Assembly (NCBI GenBank): GCA_029204045.2
Contig: CM055067.1
Span: 22,952,838 to 23,016,837 of the forward strand
Direction: 5' to 3'
DNA: 64,000 nt
From: Tillandsia leiboldiana
Taxonomy: Eukaryota > Streptophyta > Magnoliopsida > Poales > Bromeliaceae
Shown here: piece after piece, positions 46,133 through 55,410 of the stretch
How the letters are laid out: each line of letters opens with the position of its first letter
Position numbering within the stretch: the stretch's first letter is position 1
The notes under the pieces: model-generated
Told to the model about the DNA's origin: nothing
Databases searched by the model: none
What the model saw: the letters and a program-made list of their open reading frames with translations, nothing else
Made by a program: the position numbers and the translations under genes

Positions 46133-47572
46133 TCAAGGTCGGCTCCTTCTCCACCACATGAGTGGCAAAAACCCGCCCACTCGGTGGCTGATGTGGTGCA
46201 GCTGGTCGTACGCTAGGTAAGGCCGGTACAGCCCTTTGGTGCTGCCTCGGGGCACCCGAATCATCGCAGTAGCCGGGGCTGGATGCATGCCCCTATGGCA
46301 CTCCGAAGCCCTGTGGCCCGGCCGACCACACTTGAAGCACCTCCCGTCATGCTCCTCGCACTGCGCCGGTCGATGCGGTCCACCACATATAACACACCTC
46401 TCGAGGGTCGTGGGTTGTCGAAACCCCCGAGAGTGGTGCTGCTGTCGCGGGTGCTTAGGGGGCCGCTGATAGTTGGCCTGACCCCCAGAGCCAACTTGGA
46501 GTCTTTTCTTCTTCTTTCCCTTGTCTTTCTCGAATGCCTCGCGCTCTCGGCGCACCACGGTCTCACCCCGCTCCACCAGACGGGATCTATCCACTAGCTC
46601 TCTATAAGTCGCAATGTTCAGCAGCTGGACCTTCGAATAAATGCTTGGTCGAAGGCCCCGCTCAAAACATCGCGCCTTATCCCATTCACCACGCACAACG
46701 GAAGGTAGGCAGCTGACGATACGGGAGAACTCACACTCATACTCCTGCAAGGAGCGACTTCCCTGCCTAAGATTCTTGAAATCTTCCTACATTTGCTGTT
46801 TGGCGCAGTCGGGAAAGTATGTAGCAAAAAGGAGCCCCCAAAACTCCTCATATATCGGTGTAGGTAAGACGGCATCGCCCCGCCTCTCAAGCTCTGTCTT
46901 CCACCAGCGGTGCGCCATTTTGTCGAGGAGGGGAATCGCCAACATGATCCGGTCTCGCTCTGGCACCCGCAGGTTCAAGAATAATTTCTCCATGGAGTTG
47001 ACCCATGACTCCACTATCATAGGGTCTGAACCCTCGCCACTGAAAGTAGACGGATGGAACTTCTGGAAATTGGCGAGGCTCTCCATCACTCGATCCTGCT
47101 CCGCCTTCTGGGCCGCGTACTCGGCATCAGATGCCTTCGAGTCAGTCCGCTGGGGTTTCTCCCTTGTGACCCCAATAGATGGCGCAGGACGCGCCGCCAT
47201 AGGCACGGCCGCCACCGCCACTTCTTCCACCGTCGCCCCCCCGTGCGGCGACGCTGTGCGCTCGTGCGCCGTCTGTGCAGCCTCAGCTTGTTGCGCCATC
47301 ATCTCCTGGAGCCTCTCAATCTACTCTGCCTGTCGCCTCGATGCCACCTCTTGGCGCCGGAATGCTTCCTCCTGCCTACGGGAAGCCTCCTGTCGGTGGG
47401 AAGCCTCCTCCTGTCAGCGGGAAGCCTCCTCCTGTCAGTGGGAGTCCTTCGTCTGCTGCTGAACCACGCCAATAAGCGCGACCACCTACTTCCGTAGCTC
47501 ACGTACTTCATTCGACCCCGAGCCCTCCCCCGGCTCTAGTCGCGTCAGTCGAGTCTCCCTACGTGGTGCCAT
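46133..47572 (-). pseudogene. Element A gag with zinc knuckle (broken by in-frame stops)
   Basis: The frame opens at 47572 (MAPRRETRLTRLE) and can be followed in one frame to 46133. A region of repeated RQEEAS-like units (47470-47300) precedes the capsid domain (FHPSTFSGEGSDP, WVNSMEKLF, RWWKTELERR). The nucleocapsid knuckle CFKCGRPGHRASEC is intact, preceded by a second Cys-rich motif CVICGGPHRPAQC. In-frame stops occur in the repeated region and at 46787-46789 (QQM, stop, EDF). Many look like CGA to TGA or CAG to TAG changes. The protease frame begins just after, shifted. Confidence 0.85.
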
Positions 47573-47898
47573 TGCTATCTGCACACCACCACAAAATATT
47601 AGTCCAAGATTAATAACTCGGACAATTTGCGTATTTAAATGGCAAATAAAAGGTCCGTCGACCTAATCATGTGAAAGTAAATGAGGGCACTCCCTTTCAC
47701 CTCCCACATTACGTTGTTGGCTGCCAATGTAATTGCTCGAAGAATGAAAGCTCATTACTCTCGATCCATCCCTAATATCTTTTTTGGGAACAATAACAAC
47801 CACAATCAAGTACTTTCGCCCATAGATCCACACACTCTCACGTCTCTAATCCCTAGGGTCTCCCTAAGGTCTGCTAGCCGCCTAGAACCACTCCTAGG

Positions 47899-47911
47899 CT
47901 CTGATACCAAA
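47899..47911 (-). other. Primer-binding site of element A (tRNA-Met type)
   Basis: The minus strand reads TGGTATCAGAGCC, the complement of the initiator-Met tRNA 3' end used by many plant LTR retrotransposons, eight bases after the 5' LTR. Confidence 0.85.
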
Positions 47912-47919
47912 CTAATCTG

Positions 47920-50388
47920 TCAGGCCTCGAGATCGCCAATTTGGTCAGTTCGGGCACGCCAACAGACTCGCCAATCGGGCATGACCTCGTATACCCGAAA
48001 GGAACGGTAACATTCATATCAATACAAACAAGTGTATGACGAAGAGTAATATCAGAGTATAAAAACTAGCAACTAAAACTTTCATTCATTAAACAAAAAT
48101 TTTAACATGCTAAGTGGAAGATAAATACATGAGTGAAACACAATTATAAGGTTAATAAATTTTTCTCTCAACAGGTATTTAAAATTTTACATATTTTTCC
48201 TCACATACAAGTTCACTCAGAGTAACCAAAAATGGGTGTTGACCTACACTGTTGGGCTCTTGCCCGTCCCGTGCCTCGTCGGCGCTACCTGGATCTGTAA
48301 AAATAGTCACCAAAGGATGTGAGAATTACAAATAGTTTCCAGTGGGTTCAACCACTGAGAAAACATGTTGTACACCGCTTGGTCCAATGGAAGCAATAGC
48401 AGTAAGATAATATACGATATGGGAAAACTATAAATGCTAAACTAGCATGCTGATATAAAATCGATACCGCACTAATCGTGCTCAGATGGTATGCTACTAT
48501 GCCATAACTTGGCGATTGTGCCGCTATGCAGGGGTTACACTAACCCGGCCACCTTGGCCACTCTACATATTCATTTGGTTTTGCTTTAGTTCAATTTTTT
48601 ATCCCTTTGGAAAGACCTCGTCCAATGGGCCTATGCCCTAACAGTCCTGCTACTAAAAAGACGAGACGATCCAAAGGCGCCACTAGCATCGTAGGTGCTC
48701 TGTATACCATTCGGAAGTACCTCGCTTGCCAAAAGGCTTATGCCCGGGGAGACGGCTATCGCTCTCACACTCCCAATGCAAGTCTCAACATTCGAAGGTG
48801 CTATAATCATTTTTTTATTCTCTTTTACTCTTGGCTTCTTTAGCTTTTAGCTATTGCCTCTTTCTTTCATCTTTTACCCTAGTTCAGGACTCTAGGTTAG
48901 CCATGATATTCATTTTCCTTTGACTTTAGTCTTTACCCTTTTTCATTCATCTTTTACCATAGGTTATTAACTTTAGGATAGACATGATGTCTCTTGGACC
49001 ACAATTTAGGTTGGAGTTATTCCTCAAAACGCAACTTCGCCCTAAGTCCATGACTTTAGGGTTGCTAATTGCCATAACACACCAACCTCAACCAATCCAC
49101 TCTAACCTTAGAGTTTACGAACTCTATATTGAAACTCTATCGTTCATCCTTAGGTTTATCCCTAAGTTGATGCCACTCATTTGACCTAGAGTTATCTTCT
49201 ACGTTTCATGCCACACATCTTGACCTATTTAACTTGGTTTTCTCCTAAGTCAAGTACCGCACATACTCATGCAAGAGAAACCTATACTAGGTTTTAACAT
49301 AATCATCTCTTAGGGTTAAACCCTAATTGATCAATACTATGAATCCATCAAAATCCTACTCTTACTATCATGCTTCTAGATTCAAAAGCAAAGAAAAAGG
49401 AGAAAGATCACCATTTTCCAGAAGAATCCCCCACAAGTTCTCTTGTGGAAGAAGTAGGGTTTGATCTCCCAAATCTTCAAGAAATCTCCTAAAAACGGGA
49501 TTAGATTGTATTAGATTGTATAAGAGACTATTCCATCTCTTTTAAACCCATAAAGACTTGAAACCTATGAAACCCTAAGAGACTTACCTTAGGTTTTAGC
49601 TCCAAAATGTAGAGAAGATGGTTCTTCTTCCTTCCCAAGCCTCCCTTGGAAGCTTCCTTGCTCTCCAATAGATCAAATTCTCTAAAAACCTAAACTAGGG
49701 TTTCCTTCTTTCCACCTTTAGAGAGAGAGAGAAGAAGAGGGGAGGAGAATGAGAAAGAGAAGAGGGGGTGGTGTATTCTCTATGAAGGGGGAGTTGGTTT
49801 AAACCCCACTCAACCTATGGTTAAGCCCCCACCTAACCATGGTTCACCAACTCTGCTTGGTGTACCGGTACACGGGCTGGGGTATCGATACGCGGGCTCT
49901 AGTTCCGGTATTCGGGTTCTAGTTCCGGTACTGCCAAAGCTTGGGTCACCAACCCGAGAGTTCGGTTTCTCTACTTTGCATGGAGTACCGGTACGCTATG
50001 GCTAGTTTCGGTACTCCAGCACTTAGAAAATTTTTCGACTCCTGTCCAACCTGAGGGCTGGGTTTTCCAACTTTGTATGGGGTATCGGTACTCAAGAATA
50101 GGTTCCGGTACTCCAATACTTAGAAAATTTTCAAATTTCTTCTAACCCGAGAGTTGGATTCCTCAGCTTTCTACAGGGTTCCGGTACCAGCTTGGGGTTT
50201 CGGTACTGCATCCAAAAATCTGAAGTTTACAGATCTTGAGCTTCACAACCTCGCTTCCTCGGCCCAATTTTGATCCGAAGGCTTTTGCTTCGAACCAAAA
50301 CACTCCAAACTCATTCTTAATAACATTTGGGACTTGTTCGGAGCAATTCAACCGTACTTCGCTATTTCGCGAAAGCCGATATACTACA
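47920..50388 (-). repeat. Element A 5' LTR (2469 bp)
   Basis: It matches 36220-39129 apart from the two large differences described there. It carries GGTACC-rich motifs near 49860-50190 and an AG tract at 49723-49760. The ends are TGTCAGGCC and ATACTACA. Confidence 0.92.
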
Positions 50389-50674
50389 GTAAAACCCCTA
50401 TTATAGGTTTAGAAATCACTATTTATAGTAATCTACTGTCAGTCTGCGTTTATTGGTCGGTTCATGTAGTGGGAGTGGTTTAGGCAGGGTCGCGTAAGTT
50501 ACGCTCATGTAATTATGACTACGCGGATTACGCCCCACATCTCAACCATTCTCGCCTGAAGTCTGTCGTCAGGCTCTCTGTTCTTGGCTCTTGGTGTACA
50601 ACGTGTTCTTGTTTCTTTGGTTTCTTAGTGGGCCGGGCTGTCTATCTCGTGGCGCAATTATTTGTGCACCAACA

Positions 50675-50720
50675 GGTACCAACCATCAAGCCCTTTATCA
50701 CTTGTGCTAGGGATAGTTGG
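50675..50720 (-). mobile_element. 5' part of the SINE split by the Tat element
   Basis: The minus strand reads CCAACTATCCCTAGCACAAGTG and then ATAAAGGGCTTG, a box-A-like sequence of a tRNA-derived SINE. It joins the box B and the tail at 20269-20396 across the GGTAC duplication. Confidence 0.65.
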
Positions 50721-51311
50721 TTTAAAATAATAGTTACGTTGTTCCATAGATGGCATTGTAACTGTGGTTGTTGGTATGTGGTCCAGTTAGGCTCTTACTC
50801 TTTCTTTAATATAGGGCTGTTTATTTCACCGTGGAAGTAGACTTTGGGTTGAAGTAGAGTTCATGTGAAAATTACTTCTTCCCTGCTATTTGTTTCCATA
50901 GCTATGAAAGTGTACTTTATCCCTTTCTGTTGTTTGTTTGATAAGAAGTGAATGGCGTAAAAACTATAATTTATATATAATTAATAAATAACATAATAAA
51001 TAATAATGAATAAATAACATAATAAATAATAAATTATAATGTAATAAATAAAAAATAATATAATTATATTCTTATATAATTTAAAAATGTAATCTAAAAC
51101 AACGATATTAGTTTTTTTTATACATATATTATAATAATCAACAATAAAATCATAGAGTAAAAGAAATATTAATACTTAATTAATCAATTTTCATCATATT
51201 TTAAACGTGCAAACTAAATGAAAGAGTTGCTAAAATTAGCTAATCAATTTCCATCATATTTTAAACATGTAAACTAAATAAAAGAGTAATTATAACCACA
51301 ATCAAATATAT
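50721..51311. other. AT-rich DNA without a recognised gene
   Basis: The stretch AGGGCTGTTTATTTCACCG (50812 onward) resembles hAT-type MITE ends, but I could not pair it with an opposite end. The remainder is A/T-rich with TAATAAAT repeats. Confidence 0.35.
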
Positions 51312-51484
51312 TTAAGGGCTTTTTTTTGGTTATAACCCCCTAACAAATTTTATTTTTACAAATAGCTCTCTAAAATTTATAATTGCAAGAATGGCTTTAT
51401 GCCTGCCACGCTTGCGCCATGCGAGCACTACGGTTGTTTGGTGGATTTAAGTTGAACACGATGAACCATTCATCGTGTTTGAAC

Positions 51485-51828
51485 CAAGGTTTTAAGTATC
51501 CATCGGCACCGGCCGTATCTACCGTGCCGTACCGTGCCAACAAGATACCGGCACGATACAGCTCCCGTGCCGATGACACAGTTCAAAACCCTTTTTTCTT
51601 AAAATTACTAAGTAATTTTCTTAATAAAGTTCAAAATATTTGATAAAGATACATAATAAGCAATTAAAAAATTTTGTTGCTAAAGAAATTAAATATTTCA
51701 TGCCATTATGTGTCGGCACGCATGTATTTTTTGTGACCGGCACTCATCGGCACCGCTCGGCACGCACCGTGTCGTACCGTGCCGGCAAGTTTTCGGCACG
51801 ACCCCGTGCCACGGCATTTAAATCCTTG
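51485..51828 (+). mobile_element. Short hAT-type MITE, 344 bp
   Basis: It starts CAAGGTTTTAAGTATCC and ends TTTAAATCCTTG, with the perfect 8-bp duplication GTTTGAAC at 51477-51484 and 51829-51836. It is the best preserved of the three short copies and has no coding capacity. Confidence 0.95.
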
Positions 51829-52149
51829 GTTTGAACACGGTGAATGGTTCACTGCATTCAAACACGATTAATGGTTTCCCATGTTTGAAGTAAGCCATTT
51901 ACCGTGTTCCCTGTATGCCCTTCTCTCTACTTAACTAGACAGTTGTTTTGAAGAACAAGGTAAATCATTCACCGTGTCTAAACACGGAAAACTATTTATT
52001 GTGTTCAGTGTATTTACTAGCCAAAATCAATTTAATCCTTTAAACATCAAATAAATACTACATTAAATAATATGAATATAATATGAAATGAATACAATAT
52101 GAACAACATGAACCAAATATGAATATAATATCATATGATACAATATGAA

Positions 52150-52340
52150 TACAATATCACATCACATCACAATAGAACATCGATACAATATGAATACTAC
52201 ATCATATCACATCACAATAGAACAATAGAACAATGATACAATATGAATACAACATCACATCACAACAGAACATCGATACAATATGAATACAACATCACAT
52301 CACAACAGAATATCGATGCAATATGAATACAACATCAAAT
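52150..52340. repeat. 40-bp minisatellite, about four units
   Basis: Units of the form AACATCACATCACAACAGAA plus CATCGATACAATATGAATAC repeat about four times. The left units are irregular. It lies just downstream of the PMD gene on the minus strand. Confidence 0.75.
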
Positions 52341-52369
52341 CAAGACAATGTGGGCTAATCGAATGGCTC

Positions 52370-54915
52370 TATAACTTCCAACTGATTGAGATGTTCGATA
52401 GTAGAGATCTCTGGCTGTGGAGGAGCTGAAGATGAGGGCTGATCTGTGTAGGGAGGCCGCAACTGTCGTTGCTATGGGCGGCTACGATAAACAATATTAA
52501 GTCATTGAGGAGGATCCTTTTGTAATGATATAGTGCCAAGATAAGAAGGTGGATCCTCTACGAGTGGATTGATGTCGATGAAGATGGCCTCGACGGACTA
52601 TATAATAGTACATGCCTCGACGTCTATGGAAGTCTTGGTAGAGTCTCCAAAATTGCCTCCATTTGATTGGCTACTTGTGTCAGGGCTGCTAATGCTCTAT
52701 TATACGAAATATCTGGTTGGACACGTCTGATCGTATAGTGAGATCTCTAAATGACATTGACTTGAAATAAAAGCTGCATCATGACGGATAAAACTAACCT
52801 TTTTTTGTATATTAAAATAATTATTAATATAATATATATATGAAAATCATACCAATACTGTGACACCCCATTAGTCCCACATCGGAAGGGAATGGAGCTG
52901 TGATTGGGTATATAAGAGACATGAACACTAGTAATAATAACTGGGCTTATTGTGGCTTGGGTCCAACGAGTTATTATTGCTAGTGGGTCTGGTCGTTACA
53001 TTTGGTATCAGAGCCAATCACCAGCCGGAAGTGTGTGACGAGTCTCAGCTGAGCCTGGGTCTAGATGACAGGGCTAGCGAGACAAGTCTCACATCGCCGG
53101 ATGATCTTGGGCTGTGTGTGTGTTTGGGCTGATGAGGACGTCAGGCCTAAACGGGGGGAGTCTGTGACATCCTATTAGTCCCACATCGGATGGGAATGGA
53201 GTTGTGATTGGGTATATAAGAGACTTGGATACTAGTAATAATAATTGGGCTTAAGCATTTTAGGTTGTGGTTTGGGCCCAACGAGTTATTATTGCTAGTG
53301 GGCCGGGTCGTTATAAATACTCTCTCAACATGTCCACATGGCTAATGTGCAAGGGGTGGACGCTGTACTGGCCTAGATATCCACCTCCTGGTGATCCCCT
53401 AATACTACTGTATGTAGACAGTAGTAGCCATATAGGATCGGGATCTACATGAGGTTCCACCTCTACTCTATCCATCAATCGATCATTCTAATGCTAAATA
53501 TATAGAGCATGATGCGCCGCCCATTTTTAATCAGCTCTACATCGTGAAATGATGTGAGGTAGAGCAACTACTGCGTTGAATATATGCTGTAGAAGTCCAA
53601 ATTGCTGAAGCACCCGATCTGAAAGATGAAGCTCAATAATGTGAAAGTAGACTAAGGTGGTCCTAGCTCGCCATGCCTGGGACCTCACTAGACAAAATGC
53701 TGGATGTGCCTCTAGTACTTCATCTGTATATGGCCTCCATGTAATTTATTGTGAAAAATACTTGGTTACTAACTCATTTTAAAATGAAAGTTACATTTAT
53801 GATATGATCGAATTATTTTCATTTACCTAGGACTCTAGCTGCTGATCAAGCTGATTACGATAAAACTCAATATCAGTCGTCCCGACATTGTCCCGAAAAG
53901 CCAACCTAGTATTCCACCTATTTCATTTATATTGTCTTAGTAATGATAACATAAAATATTAAAAACTTAAAAGGAAAATATCTACTTGCAACCCATGTGC
54001 AGTCAATAAGCTCAGGCTGCGGTCCGACTATCTCTGGACGACCAATGTGCAGGTGGTCCTATCTATATAAAAAGCTACTTAGAAAGTAAAATAAAATTCG
54101 TGAATAAAATTAGTAGTTAGGGAATGTACCTGAAATAATGCCTCAAAACAACAACACTCCACTTTTTCCCTCATGCAAACACGTGCAAATTCTCAATAGA
54201 GATGAGCTAGAGTCGCAGCACCCCATGCTAACTCACCACAAGTGTTAAAGTCCTATAAAAGTGGCTACCACTTCAAATGCACTCTTTTTCCGTTTGGGTT
54301 TGGCATCAAACTACAACCTACCTGAAACATTATATATGCTCATGCTGTAGCCCCTATGACTGCGGGAGGTGCATCTAAGGTGATATTATAAAATTAATGA
54401 TACAACCAATCTATCTTTATCTCACCGCCCTAATAACCTTCGGAACTACCTCAAGAAGTAGCTCACATAGTCGTAGCCACTGATACGAGGCACCTCCGGT
54501 CACAGCCCCATCATGAATGCGGAATTCCGTGATAACAACCACATCCATCAAGGTGATAGTCATCTCCCCATGTCGTATGTAGAAAGTCTGCGTCTCCCTT
54601 CAGCTCTCAACTAATGATCCTAATAAGGAGTAATCTAGTCGTACTCGTCTCAATCGCAAAACATAATAAAATCCCGCTCATCGCAATAGCTCTAAAACAG
54701 AAGGATGCTCAATCTGCCAACTGTTCAATTTACGACCATGCTCCGTAAATTGAACGGGAGAATAATCCTGCAATATTATAAGTGTCACATAATATTAGTA
54801 CATAGGAATGCAAAAAAAGAAAAAATAATAAAAATAAGCTATGACCTCATCTCTGATGCAAGTGCATCTATGGTGGAGCTGCTCAGCCAGTACAAAGGTG
54901 TCAATTGGTCCTTTC
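52370..54915 (-). pseudogene. Plant mobile domain (MAIN-like) gene beside the MULE transposase (broken)
   Basis: On the minus strand, conceptual translation gives segments typical of PMD proteins. These include WQIEHPSVLELLR, GEMTITLMDVVVI and DGAVTGGASYQWLRLC (54720-54470), HLHIGRPEIVGPQPELIDCTW (about 54060-54000), WNTRLAFRDNVGTTDIEFY (about 53920-53860), and then EVLEAHPAFCLVRSQAWRAR and RVLQQFGLLQHI (53730-53570). It ends in a Ser/Pro-rich tail (52770-52370). Several in-frame stops are present and exon borders are uncertain. A TRIM at 52859-53315 interrupts it. PMD proteins related to MAIN act in the nucleus in meristem and genome maintenance; this copy is more likely a transposon gene or a captured one. 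Confidence 0.75.
52859..53315 (+). mobile_element. TRIM retrotransposon, 457 bp, complete
   Basis: LTRs of about 145 bp lie at 52859-53000 and 53163-53315 and both contain AGTCCCACATCGG and GGGTATATAAGAG. TGGTATCAGAGCC (53003-53015) is the tRNA-Met primer site and ACGGGGGGAG (53151-53160) the polypurine tract. The flanks are AATAC on both sides (52854-52858 and 53316-53320). There is no coding capacity, as usual for TRIMs. The second copy in this window is at 16851-17275. Confidence 0.95.
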
Positions 54916-55410
54916 TCCTTTTGATCGTTTATCTGAAATAAAACCAATGAGCAAAAAAAAAGATATAATACGAGTGCAGTAATGTAAATAAATCAAATAA
55001 ATCTATAACAATCAAAATATCAAACAAATAACTTAAGGGACGACGTCTCTCGGTCCTTTGTTGATTTTAAGGACGTGCTCTTATAATGTCCGTGTTGTTT
55101 ACACATATTACACTTGCCCTGCTACTCCCAGTGCTTTTATCCATGACATTGCGAATGCGAGTAGATTTGGGTTGTCCTTTCTTCTCTCGCGTGGTGGAAG
55201 TAGAGATGAGTCGTATGATTCAACCCAATAACGCCGATCGGGAACCGGATGGAACTGTGGTTCATATGTCTAACAATAGAACTCGATAGTATGCTAATGA
55301 GAATATAAACTATAATAGTGTCTGTACTTTGTTTCCAAGAATGAGAATATAAACTATAACAATAGAACTCGATAGTATGCCAATGAGAATATAAACAATA
55401 GAACAGACTT

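Larger units (their letters stand above)
39186..46157 (-). pseudogene. Element A pol: protease, RT, RNase H, integrase, chromodomain (broken)
   Basis: Protease is at 46157-45849 (ALFDTGASHSFI). RT begins at 45740 (SPWGAPVLFVKKKDGS, KIDLQSRYH), is split by the solo LTR at 41579-45132, and resumes with FVVVFIDDILVYSR at 41584. RNase H follows (VFSDASGCGLG, then the HPGKANVVADASSRK end at 40847). Integrase has a WWPG...CLVC zinc region near 40350, then VVVDQLTKAAHFLP, IVSDRNPRF and HPQSNGQSERTNQ (D, D and E region present). A chromodomain closes the frame (VKVLWTNHSEREATWE, stop at 39186). Several stops and frameshifts make it non-functional as it stands. Confidence 0.9.
36220..50388 (-). mobile_element. 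Chromodomain Ty3/gypsy retrotransposon (family A), full length, inside the Tat LTR
   Basis: The outer ends are TGTCACGGCC and ATACTACA, flanked by GTAAA (36215-36219 and 50389-50393). LTRs lie at 36220-39129 and 47920-50388, with a tRNA-Met-type primer site and a purine tract between them. The minus-strand order is gag, protease, RT, RNase H, integrase, chromodomain, placing it among chromoviruses (Tekay/Del-like by gene order and LTR size). A solo LTR-B splits the RT. The LTRs differ at many positions and by two large indels, so the insertion is not recent. Confidence 0.93.
20397..50674 (-). mobile_element. Tat-lineage Ty3/gypsy retrotransposon, full length, with nested insertions
   Basis: The ends are TGTCCGGATAG and GTGCACCAACA, flanked by a perfect 5-bp TSD GGTAC (20392-20396 and 50675-50679). 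The LTRs are 20397-21033 and 34231-50674 (interrupted). Reading on the minus strand, the order is 5' LTR, primer site, gag, protease, reverse transcriptase, RNase H, an additional archaeal-type RNase H-like segment, integrase, then an antisense ORF before the 3' LTR. This order and the antisense ORF are typical of the Tat lineage. Subtracting the inserts leaves about 9.7 kb. All genes carry stops or frameshifts. Confidence 0.9.
34231..50674 (-). repeat. Tat 5' LTR, split by a MITE and by Ty3 element A
   Basis: The LTR pieces are 34231-34492, 36123-36219 and 50389-50674. They join into a copy of 20397-21033 once the insertions and their TSDs (GCTACAAG and GTAAA) are removed. The termini TGTCTGG and CCAACA are present. 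Confidence 0.9.
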
